NCBI GenBank assembly: GCA_947496235.1
Contig: CANMCE010000007.1
Coordinates: 1 to 64,000, forward strand
Origin: an uncultured Glaciecola sp.
GTDB lineage: Bacteria > Pseudomonadota > Gammaproteobacteria > Enterobacterales > Alteromonadaceae
Length of the DNA: 64,000 nt
Direction of reading: 5' to 3'
Part shown: positions 56,865 to 64,000 of the stretch, one piece after another
How the letters are laid out: each line of letters starts with the position of its first letter
How positions within the stretch are numbered: position 1 is the stretch's first letter
Notes under the pieces: generated by a model
Told to the model about the DNA's origin: nothing
The model's database searches: none
What the model saw: the letters and a program-made list of their open reading frames with translations, nothing else
Program-made: the position numbers and the translations under genes

Positions 56865-57116
56865 TTATGGCTCCGTGTTAGTGCTGGAGAAATATCGTTA
56901 CCAATTATGTAATTGATAATCCGATAGGCCACTAAGCGAACAGAAGCTGAGTGAAAAACAATCTGCTTGCCACTGCGACTGTCCACTTTAGATACTACCT
57001 TAAACAGAAATTAAAAATTTATCACCTGTTTTATGCAGAATTTTTATTTGCTACTGACATTCGAGTCCGAGCCGACTACAATTCGCATAATTAAGTAGCG
57101 AAAACTAAAAACAGGC

Positions 57117-59939
57117 ATGGCAGAAAAAACTGAATATATTGTTGGGCAACGTTGGTTAAGTAACTCAGAAGTCGATCTGGGTCTTGGCGTGGTAATGAAT
57201 GTTGATTTTAGATCAGTATCTGTACTTTTTCCCGCAGTAAAAGAAGAGCGTAATTACGCCAAAAACCAAAATGCGTTGGCAAGATTAATATTAAATCCAG
57301 GCGATATTGCAACTCATGTGGATGGTTGGTCGCTAAAAGTCGAAGAAGTGGCCGAAGACAGCGGCTTGTACTCCTATTTAGGAACCCGAACAGACACCAA
57401 CGAAACCGCAGCTATCGTTGAAGTCGCGCTAGAACATACGATTAAGGTGCATCAACCTGAAAAAAGATTGTTTATAGGGCAACTTGATAGCCCTAAATGG
57501 TTTGATGCTAGATATGCCTGTTGGGAAAAACAATACGAAATGGCCAGCTCCGATGTTATCGGTCTAATCGGTGCAAGAGTCGAACTTATTCCTCATCAAA
57601 TTCATATTGCGCATGAAGTCGGTAAGCGTTATGCCCCACGAGTGCTATTGGCCGACGAAGTAGGTCTAGGGAAAACTATCGAGGCAGCGCTAATACTACA
57701 TCAACAGATTCTAAGTGGTCGTGCTCAACGCATATTAATTTGCGTGCCTTCTAGTTTGGTACATCAATGGCTGGTTGAAATGCTAAGACGCGTCAACTTA
57801 CGTTTTTCTGTGTTTGATGAAGAAAGAATCGAAGCGGTCAAAGAAAGTGGCGAAAACCCATTTAGCCAAGAGCAATTAGTGTTATGTAGTCAGGAATTTA
57901 TTCAACAAGAAGAAAATCTCCTTGCTGCTAGCAGTGTAGATTGGGACATTTTAGTGGTAGATGAAGCCCACCATCTTAAATGGAGTCCAGAATCTGCTTC
58001 ACCAGCCTATACAGCTGTTGAGCAGCTCAGTGCTATCGCTAGTGGAGTATTACTACTTACAGCGACACCTGATCAACTGGGGCATGAAAGTCACTTTGCT
58101 CGCTTGCGTTTATTAGATCCTGCACGATTCCATTCTTACGATGCTTTCATAGAAGAAGAAAGGAAATATTCGCAACTGGCTGAAGCCATCACACCTTTAA
58201 TTGAAAATCATCAATTGACCGAAGCTCAAGAAGAAACCTTAGCTTCAATCGCCCCTGACACTGATATTTCTGCCCTATCAGATCTTGAATATCGCAACAA
58301 ATTGGTGAAACAGTTAATTGATCAACATGGTACTGGACGTTTGCTATTCCGCAATCGTAGAGCAGCGATTCAAGGGTTTCCTGAGCGTATATTGAATCCT
58401 CATCCACTTAGCTTACCAAAAGAATTTGAGTTGGCCTTGATGGGCGAAAACGATACTCATATTGAGTTACATCCTGAACGTTCAACTATGCTCGATCAGG
58501 CTTGGCCAAGTTATGATCCAAGAGTCAGTTGGTTAATAGAATTTTTATCGGGTCAACGTCAAGATAAAGTATTGGTAATATGTGCCTTTGCATCAACTGC
58601 TTTGCAAATTGCTGAATACTTACGTGTAAAAACCAGCATTCGCCATACCGTATTTCACGAAAATATGAGCATTGTGGAACGAGATAAAGCAGCGCACTTT
58701 TTTGCCACTGATGAAGCTGGTGCGCAGGTTATGTTGTGTAGTGAAATTGGGAGTGAAGGAAGAAATTTCCAATTTTGTCATCATTTGGTGCTGTTTGATC
58801 TTCCGCTCAATCCTGACTTATTGGAACAACGCATTGGCCGACTCGATAGAATTGGTCAGACCAAAGACGTGAATATTCATGTGCCTTACTTTAAAAAGCA
58901 CGCCCAAGAAGTCTTATTTAACTGGTTTCATTATGGCTTGGGAGCTTTTGTACAAACTTGCCCCGTGGGTACTGACGTCTATAAATCAATGGCTGACGAC
59001 CTACATTCAGCTTTGCAATCGCCTCTGGATCAAGAGAATTGGCAAGACTTGGTTGAACAAACCAAAGCACTCACTGTTAATTTAAAACAGGAAATCGAAG
59101 AAGGCAGAGATCGACTATTGGAGTTGAATTCATCTGGTGGAGATCAAGTAGACGATGTTATTGACCGTATCATCGGCGCTGAAAATCCGGTCAATATGAT
59201 GCGATTCATGAGCCGATTATTAGATTCCTTAGGCGTTAATCAAGACGAAAAAGATGGTGATGTCTTTGTATTAACGCAAGGTGAATCAATGTTATTTCCA
59301 GTTCCTGGTCTGGATGAAGAAGGAACCGAGGTTACTTACAAACGAAGTGTCGCCACACGTCTTGAACATGTGCATTATTTAAGTGGTGATAGTGAAATAG
59401 TTACCCATTGTATAGATTCAGTATTAACCGATGTTATTGGTAAAAGTAGCATCTGCTTTGTGAATCAAGAAGGTGCACCTGTAGGCGCGTTTTGGATCGA
59501 GTTAGTTTGTGTATTGGCGCCAGTAACAGAAGCGAAGTGGCAATTATATCGATTCCTACCAGCCACACCTATTCGCTTGTGCGTTAATGCTAAAAATCAG
59601 TTAGAAGACTTAGCATTTAGTACCTTCTTCAAAGTCAAACCGAAAATGGCGCAACAGCTTATTACTGCGTTAGCTGACCAACTGAAAAAGAACATAGAAT
59701 TCGGTATGACCGAAGCGAAAAATGCATTGTCAAAAGTAAAGCAAGATGCCCTGAGTCAAATGCAAAACAGTCTAGATGACGAAATTGTACGACTCACTAA
59801 ACTACAAATCGTCAACCCGAGCATTCGGGATGATGAAATAGATTTTCTAAAACAGCAAAAGGCGCATTTGACAACTGTGATAACCGACTCTGAGCCGTAT
59901 TTAGATAGCCTACGTTTGGTCATTAATAATCCTAAATAA
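57117..59939 (+). CDS. rapA: RNA polymerase-recycling ATPase RapA (HepA)
   Basis: 940 residues, Swi2/Snf2-type ATPase that releases stalled RNA polymerase after transcription. The N-terminal Tudor-like domains (GQRWLSNSEVDLGLGVVMNV) are followed by helicase motifs I LADEVGLGKTIEA, II VDEAHHLKW, III LLTATPDQLG and VI QRIGRLDRIGQT. Length and order match E. coli RapA (968). Its stop overlaps the rluA start (TAATG). Confidence 0.96.
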   Translation: MAEKTEYIVGQRWLSNSEVDLGLGVVMNVDFRSVSVLFPAVKEERNYAKNQNALARLILNPGDIATHVDGWSLKVEEVAEDSGLYSYLGTRTDTNETAAIVEVALEHTIKVHQPEKRLFIGQLDSPKWFDARYACWEKQYEMASSDVIGLIGARVELIPHQIHIAHEVGKRYAPRVLLADEVGLGKTIEAALILHQQILSGRAQRILICVPSSLVHQWLVEMLRRVNLRFSVFDEERIEAVKESGENPFSQEQLVLCSQEFIQQEENLLAASSVDWDILVVDEAHHLKWSPESASPAYTAVEQLSAIASGVLLLTATPDQLGHESHFARLRLLDPARFHSYDAFIEEERKYSQLAEAITPLIENHQLTEAQEETLASIAPDTDISALSDLEYRNKLVKQLIDQHGTGRLLFRNRRAAIQGFPERILNPHPLSLPKEFELALMGENDTHIELHPERSTMLDQAWPSYDPRVSWLIEFLSGQRQDKVLVICAFASTALQIAEYLRVKTSIRHTVFHENMSIVERDKAAHFFATDEAGAQVMLCSEIGSEGRNFQFCHHLVLFDLPLNPDLLEQRIGRLDRIGQTKDVNIHVPYFKKHAQEVLFNWFHYGLGAFVQTCPVGTDVYKSMADDLHSALQSPLDQENWQDLVEQTKALTVNLKQEIEEGRDRLLELNSSGGDQVDDVIDRIIGAENPVNMMRFMSRLLDSLGVNQDEKDGDVFVLTQGESMLFPVPGLDEEGTEVTYKRSVATRLEHVHYLSGDSEIVTHCIDSVLTDVIGKSSICFVNQEGAPVGAFWIELVCVLAPVTEAKWQLYRFLPATPIRLCVNAKNQLEDLAFSTFFKVKPKMAQQLITALADQLKKNIEFGMTEAKNALSKVKQDALSQMQNSLDDEIVRLTKLQIVNPSIRDDEIDFLKQQKAHLTTVITDSEPYLDSLRLVINNPK

Positions 59940-60625
59940 TGGCCATACTTAACTATAATCCGCCCAAGGATCCTTATTTACACTTCATCTATAGAGATGA
60001 TGACATTGCGATATTGGAGAAACCTAGCGGATTACTTAGTGTTCCAGGAAAAGCGCCAGAGCATAGAGATTCTCTTGCTTGGCGCGTAGCAACAGTGTTG
60101 CCCACTGCTACCGTAGTGCATCGGTTAGATATGGCGACATCGGGATTGATGATTTTCGCTCTAAATAAACAAGCTCACCGAGCCATCAGCAAGCAGTTCG
60201 AGCTGCGTCAAATTGACAAAACTTACTATGCATTAATCTATGGGATACCCACCCGAAAAAGTGGTCAAATTAATTTACCGCTCATATGCGACTGGCCCAA
60301 TCGGCCAAAACAGATGGTCGATCATGAAAGAGGTAAAAAAGCCATTACGGATTACCAAGTGATTCAAACTCAGGGTGACGTCTGCAAAGTACAATTGCAT
60401 CCGATTACAGGGCGTTCACACCAGTTAAGAGTGCATATGCTGTCAATGGGACATCCTATTTTAGGTGACCGTTTGTATGCGCATCCCGAAGCCTTAGCCT
60501 TGTCGCCTAGGCTCTGCTTGCATGCAGCAAGCATCAGTTTTACCCATCCAACTACTGCACAAAAACTCTCCTTTGAAAGCAAACCAAATTTCCCTGAAAT
60601 TCCACTGCCAATTGCCGATAAATAA
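59939..60625 (+). CDS. rluA: Dual-specificity 23S rRNA/tRNA pseudouridine synthase RluA
   Basis: 228 residues. The catalytic motif VVHRLDMATSGLMIFA carries the Asp of RluA-family enzymes, with GRSHQLRVHMLSMGHPILGD as motif III. The short form without an S4 domain and its place after rapA fit RluA, which modifies 23S U746 and tRNA U32. Translationally coupled to rapA. Confidence 0.92.
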   Translation: MAILNYNPPKDPYLHFIYRDDDIAILEKPSGLLSVPGKAPEHRDSLAWRVATVLPTATVVHRLDMATSGLMIFALNKQAHRAISKQFELRQIDKTYYALIYGIPTRKSGQINLPLICDWPNRPKQMVDHERGKKAITDYQVIQTQGDVCKVQLHPITGRSHQLRVHMLSMGHPILGDRLYAHPEALALSPRLCLHAASISFTHPTTAQKLSFESKPNFPEIPLPIADK

Positions 60626-60671
60626 CTATTACTAGCTCAATAAAGCAGTTCATCGGATAACATATTTTTAC

Positions 60672-61604
60672 ATGAATACTTTTTTCAACAAGTTTACCCA
60701 GATAATTATGCGGATTGCGTTTATTGCATTGTTCGCACATGTAAACTTGGCTTTGGCACAGGATGAAACCGCATTTACTCCTCTTTCAACTATTCAAAAC
60801 GATTTAATAACTCAATTACCGCCAGATTCAGTAATCGAATTTGAATATAATAACCAGCCGCATAAATTTTATAGTTTAGCGTCGGAATTACCCAAGGTTC
60901 GTGGTCTTTTTCTGATTGTAGAACATGAAATGCAATTTTCGTCAAATAGCCAATTTTCATTTTCACTGGCGTCACAGATGAGTCAAATAGGTTGGAATAC
61001 AATTGTCACATTTGTACCTAACAAATCTCCAGCTGAATCCGAAGAAAATAGCGACAACAGCACCGATGAACAATCTACTGAGCAAGATAGTTCACAAACT
61101 AATCCAACAGATCAAGACGATTTACCGAATTCTTACGCCAGTACAACCTCTGCCAAAGAAATACTGCCCACTTTAACCAGTGAATTTTTGCAAACCTGTG
61201 CCAATGACACTGCCCAATTTCTAAATACTGTAATAACGACAGTAAATGCTTCAAATCAGCGTGTCGTGTTGTTTTCTTCGGGGATTACTTCACATTGTCT
61301 AATGTCGGGCGATTTATCAAAGTACAAGGGCGTGGTGGCGCTGAGTCCTTTCGCTCCTAATCAAGAGCAAAATAACAAAGTACCTGAGTTATTCGGCAAA
61401 GCAAATGTACCAGTTTTAGATCTAACCAATGATTATGAAAGTCATTGGGCTAGAGCGACCGCTCACAAGCGTTTGGTAAATGCAAAAATAAACCTTAAAC
61501 CACACTATCGCCAACGCAAAATTATCGGTCAGCCACTGTCGAATTTGCAGTTGACCTATCTAACAAAAGAAATTTCTGGCTGGTTGTCCTACTTAGGTAT
61601 GTAA
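60672..61604 (+). CDS. DUF3530 family exported alpha/beta-hydrolase-like protein
   Basis: 310 residues with a signal peptide ending LALA-QD. An alpha/beta-fold core (GLFLIVEHEMQFSSNSQFS, VVLFSSGITSHCLMSGDLSK, VPVLDLTNDYES) fits DUF3530, common after rluA in Alteromonadales. A Ser/Glu/Asn-rich low-complexity insert (ESEENSDNSTDEQSTEQDSS) lies near residues 120-150. The nucleophile-elbow Ser is replaced by SGITS, so catalysis is uncertain. Confidence 0.82.
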   Translation: MNTFFNKFTQIIMRIAFIALFAHVNLALAQDETAFTPLSTIQNDLITQLPPDSVIEFEYNNQPHKFYSLASELPKVRGLFLIVEHEMQFSSNSQFSFSLASQMSQIGWNTIVTFVPNKSPAESEENSDNSTDEQSTEQDSSQTNPTDQDDLPNSYASTTSAKEILPTLTSEFLQTCANDTAQFLNTVITTVNASNQRVVLFSSGITSHCLMSGDLSKYKGVVALSPFAPNQEQNNKVPELFGKANVPVLDLTNDYESHWARATAHKRLVNAKINLKPHYRQRKIIGQPLSNLQLTYLTKEISGWLSYLGM

Positions 61605-61736
61605 AAATCTATCTATTTTTTGCATATTTTTTTTAAATTTAAATATCATACATTTAGCAAAATTTCACAATTTAACCTCAGCAATTCACAGAATTTGACT
61701 ATACTTACAAAGTCATTTTTGCATGAGGAAATATTA

Positions 61737-62057
61737 TTGTCAGTCGACGGCTTCATCACAGAAAAATCAAAGCAACTTGAGTTCTATATCAGGGGCTATT
61801 GGGATGCAGCAATTACCTATCATGAATTGCAGCAATTTCTTTGGGATACGCTGGAAGAATGGGGCACAGTAGAAAACAGTGCTTTTGTTGCGTATTCGCA
61901 TCAGGAACGCGTATTTTGGCATGTGTTTTTTGTAGTGCAACACACAGAGGAAGAAGACTTAAAGTATGAAGACCAAAACCCTGATTTAGCTTTTGTATTA
62001 GAGTTTTTAAACAGAAATTATCTTTGCCCACTAGACGTAGTAGGCATGCGCCCTTAA
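61737..62057 (+). CDS. Small conserved cytosolic protein, unknown
   Basis: 106 residues beginning (M/L)SVDGFITEKSKQLEFYIRGY. The start is taken as TTG at 61737 because TGAGGA lies 7 bases before it, while an ORF extension to an ATG at 61620 would add a low-complexity stretch. Rich in Glu, Trp and Phe; no membrane segment. I recognise no domain. Converges with the diguanylate cyclase across 7 bases. Confidence 0.75.
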   Translation: MSVDGFITEKSKQLEFYIRGYWDAAITYHELQQFLWDTLEEWGTVENSAFVAYSHQERVFWHVFFVVQHTEEEDLKYEDQNPDLAFVLEFLNRNYLCPLDVVGMRP

Positions 62058-62064
62058 TAAACAA

Positions 62065-63030
62065 TTACATTCTAAATGTAACCACTCTATTTCGACCTGA
62101 ATTTTTCGCATCATAAAGTGCCGTATCTGCCGCTTGTAACCAAGCCAATGGTTGTTTAAACCCAGTATTAAACTCAGCTATACCCACACTGACGGTAAAA
62201 TTAATGGCAGTAGTTTCATGAGTAACCGTGGTTTTTTCTGCTAATTTTCGAATACGTTCAGCTACAGTTTTAGCATTTTCCCCAGGAGTGTCAGGTAACA
62301 AGATCACAAACTCTTCTCCACCGTACCTACCTGGAATATCTGTTTCTCTTGTGGCGACGCGAATAATATCCGCCAATTTTTGAATTACAGCATCACCGGC
62401 TTGATGGCCATAAGTATCATTCACGCCTTTGAAATGGTCTATATCGAGTATTAGTACTGAAATATCAGTCTTGTTGCGAATGGTAAGCTTATACTCTCGT
62501 TCAAAGCGTTCTTGCCAATATCGGCGGTTGAATAAGTTTGTTAGTCCATCGATTCGACTTATTTGTTTAAGCCGATCATTTAATCCCTCGATTCTAATCT
62601 TGCCCATAGCCTGATCGGTAACGTCGTAAATCAAAATACAAACTCTATCGACCTTACCTAAACTGCCAGTGACAGGAAAAATCGTAATATTTTGGTACAT
62701 ATATTCGGAAGGTGAAGTGACGGGCCTAGCTGCTTGCATCTTAAACACATACTGACGCTGTTCCCATACCATAAACACTGGTGTATGCATTTCGAAGACT
62801 GGACGACATTTATTTTTCAGCCAGTGCATATCAAGATCAGAAAAGTACTTGAATAAGGTATTACCTTTAACATCGGTACTTTCGAAACCAGTATGGTTTT
62901 CCATAAACTGATTCCACTCTTCAATTTCGAAGTTAGTATTGACGACTATGATGCCCACTTCGATAGATTCCACTAAGGCCTGTTGCCATGAAACATGATT
63001 CTCATTGCTGTAAGCTAAATTCATTGTCAT
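62065..63030 (-). CDS. PAS-domain diguanylate cyclase
   Basis: 321 residues: a PAS sensor (about 15-130: VGIIVVNTNFEIEEWNQFME) and a GGEEF domain with the intact active site RYGGEEFVILLPD (near residue 240), so it should make cyclic di-GMP. No membrane segment. An allosteric RxxD is not evident. Its start overlaps the stop of the upstream response regulator, so the two form an operon in which the receiver protein could steer the cyclase. Confidence 0.9.
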   Translation of the reverse strand: MTMNLAYSNENHVSWQQALVESIEVGIIVVNTNFEIEEWNQFMENHTGFESTDVKGNTLFKYFSDLDMHWLKNKCRPVFEMHTPVFMVWEQRQYVFKMQAARPVTSPSEYMYQNITIFPVTGSLGKVDRVCILIYDVTDQAMGKIRIEGLNDRLKQISRIDGLTNLFNRRYWQERFEREYKLTIRNKTDISVLILDIDHFKGVNDTYGHQAGDAVIQKLADIIRVATRETDIPGRYGGEEFVILLPDTPGENAKTVAERIRKLAEKTTVTHETTAINFTVSVGIAEFNTGFKQPLAWLQAADTALYDAKNSGRNRVVTFRM

Positions 63031-63995
63031 GCAGCCCCTCTTATTTCAAGCAACTGCTTAAAAGTGGCATCAATCTCTTCCCCTGGGATAACTAAAAGCA
63101 GTTCAAAATTAATATTTTCGTCCGCTATTGCATAGGCAATTTCGATTACCAGAACCTTTTCCCATCTTGAAATGTTATTAGAAACCAACTCATTAAGGTC
63201 ACAATGCACACCTAATATAATTGGCGAATTATGGGTGAATTTTACTGCTAGTTGTTCTGATAACCCATTTAAACAAGCGCCGATAATCAGGTTAGATACA
63301 TCCATCAATACTTCTATGTCGTTAGGTGCTGATGAATGTTGTTGTCTACCAAGTAAGTTTCGAAATGAATCAATATTAGTATCGTTGAAAATAATTAAGG
63401 CTTCGCCCTTTATTCGTTTACTGACAAACCCTTTTGAAACTGCCGATACCTGTTCGTTGTCGTCAATGGAGGCAAGTGTCATGGCTAATTCGTTGGTGTG
63501 CACAACACTGACGTTAGGGATAGGAAGATGTACAAATCTGTCTAAAATTTTAGCTAAGTTTTCACCCGCTTGGCCCATAGCAATATTGGAAAGTTCACGA
63601 AAGGCATCGAGTTTATCTTCTTGGCTTGAACCGATTTTGACATTCTCTGACTTAGCACGATTGGAAGTACTCATGTCACCTTGATAGATGCCATATTTTT
63701 TTAAGATTTCGCTGAGTTTATCGTTATCAATAGGTTTGCGAATAAAGTCGATAGCGCCCAGTGCTTTCATACGCTTGCGCGCTTCTTCCTGAACATCGCC
63801 TGACACCACGATCACCATGGTTGGAAGATCGTGTTTGCGGATGTACTGCATAGTTTCGTAACCGTCCATTACTGGCATATTCAGGTCAAGAAACATAATG
63901 TCGCCCTTCCCTTGCTTAATAGCATCAATGGCTTCTTGGCCATTGTTAGCATATGAAACGTCAACATCCCAGCCATCCGGCAAGGAGCGCGCCAT
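63027..63995 (-). CDS. CheY-CheC type response regulator (5' end outside window)
   Basis: At least 322 residues; the frame runs on to the window edge (AMARSLPDGWDVDV), so the first ~15-20 residues with the acidic pocket are missing. Residues 1-110 are a receiver with the phospho-acceptor in IMFLDLNMPVMDGYE and the conserved Lys in FIRKPIDND. Residues ~130-320 are a CheC/CheX-like phosphatase domain (ELSNIAMGQAGENLAKIL, VLMDVSNLIIGACLNGL), with its E/N pairs. Coupled to the diguanylate cyclase gene. Confidence 0.85.
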   Translation of the reverse strand: MARSLPDGWDVDVSYANNGQEAIDAIKQGKGDIMFLDLNMPVMDGYETMQYIRKHDLPTMVIVVSGDVQEEARKRMKALGAIDFIRKPIDNDKLSEILKKYGIYQGDMSTSNRAKSENVKIGSSQEDKLDAFRELSNIAMGQAGENLAKILDRFVHLPIPNVSVVHTNELAMTLASIDDNEQVSAVSKGFVSKRIKGEALIIFNDTNIDSFRNLLGRQQHSSAPNDIEVLMDVSNLIIGACLNGLSEQLAVKFTHNSPIILGVHCDLNELVSNNISRWEKVLVIEIAYAIADENINFELLLVIPGEEIDATFKQLLEIRGAA

Positions 63996-64000
63996 TGCTT

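Noticed and set aside
63172-63684. 170-residue plus-strand ORF at the right edge
   Set aside because: Antisense to the CheC-like domain of the response regulator; no support for translation.
1-64000. Search by eye for tRNA, rRNA and CRISPR arrays
   Set aside because: No cloverleaf, rRNA segment or regularly spaced repeat array was seen on either strand.

Overview
The window looks like a chromosomal segment of a marine gammaproteobacterium of the Alteromonadales (Paraglaciecola/Glaciecola/Alteromonas type). This is an inference from the moderate-to-low GC content, the rapA-rluA-DUF3530 gene order, the PIN-PhoH gene, and the styles of the TonB receptor and the diguanylate cyclase. No 16S or marker comparison could be run.

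Layout. (a) 1-8.55 kb is flanking DNA: a helical-repeat protein of unknown role that may be N-terminally truncated, a hybrid sensor kinase paired with a Tat-exported solute-binding protein, and the divergent NAD genes nadE and nadD. (b) About 8.70-55.97 kb is a roughly 47-kb genomic island. (c) 55.97-64 kb is core chromosome: the 5' part of a broken phoH gene, rapA, rluA, a DUF3530 protein, a small conserved protein, a PAS-GGEEF diguanylate cyclase and a CheY-CheC-type response regulator cut by the window edge.

The island sits inside a phoH gene. The N-terminal ~299 codons of a PIN-PhoH protein lie on the minus strand at 56864-55968 and stop being PhoH-like right after the Walker A motif. The last ~42 codons of a PhoH protein lie on the same strand at 8704-8576. 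Everything between is the island: a tyrosine recombinase at the left junction, a second complete PIN-PhoH gene at the right junction, and cargo that is almost entirely metal resistance.

Cargo from left to right: a TonB receptor driven by a MerR-type promoter with a ZntR/CadR-like regulator; a mercury module merR-merT-merP plus a GDCCVYCSYG protein, without merA; a long CDF-DUF3703-CDF-czcICBA-like operon controlled by a CadR/PbrR-like regulator through a perfect palindrome; a copper operon on the plus strand (multicopper oxidase CopA, CopB, channel-like protein, DUF305, glutaredoxin-MauE fusion, APC permease); a copper P-type ATPase operon on the minus strand; two orphan genes (an HExxH protein and a zinc-ribbon/PIN-like protein); a periplasmic group (cupredoxin-like, lipoprotein, Met-rich protein); copC-copD plus an NTF2-like protein; a cusCBA silver/copper efflux operon with a DUF411 protein, in which CusB carries two fused CusF domains; and a cusRS-type two-component system. 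The right end holds a GNAT-like gene, a HEPN (Apea-like) gene and the intact PhoH.

How it works together (inference): copper is oxidised and sequestered in the periplasm (CopA/B/C, cupredoxins, Met/His-rich proteins), exported from the cytosol by the P-type ATPase and expelled from the cell by CusCBA; Zn/Cd/Co-type ions leave through the CDF pumps and CzcCBA. Three MerR-family promoters with 19-20 bp spacers are visible. A repeated direct-repeat element (GTAAT-N6-GTAAT) stands upstream of four minus-strand genes and is a good candidate for the operator of the island's own CusR-like regulator.
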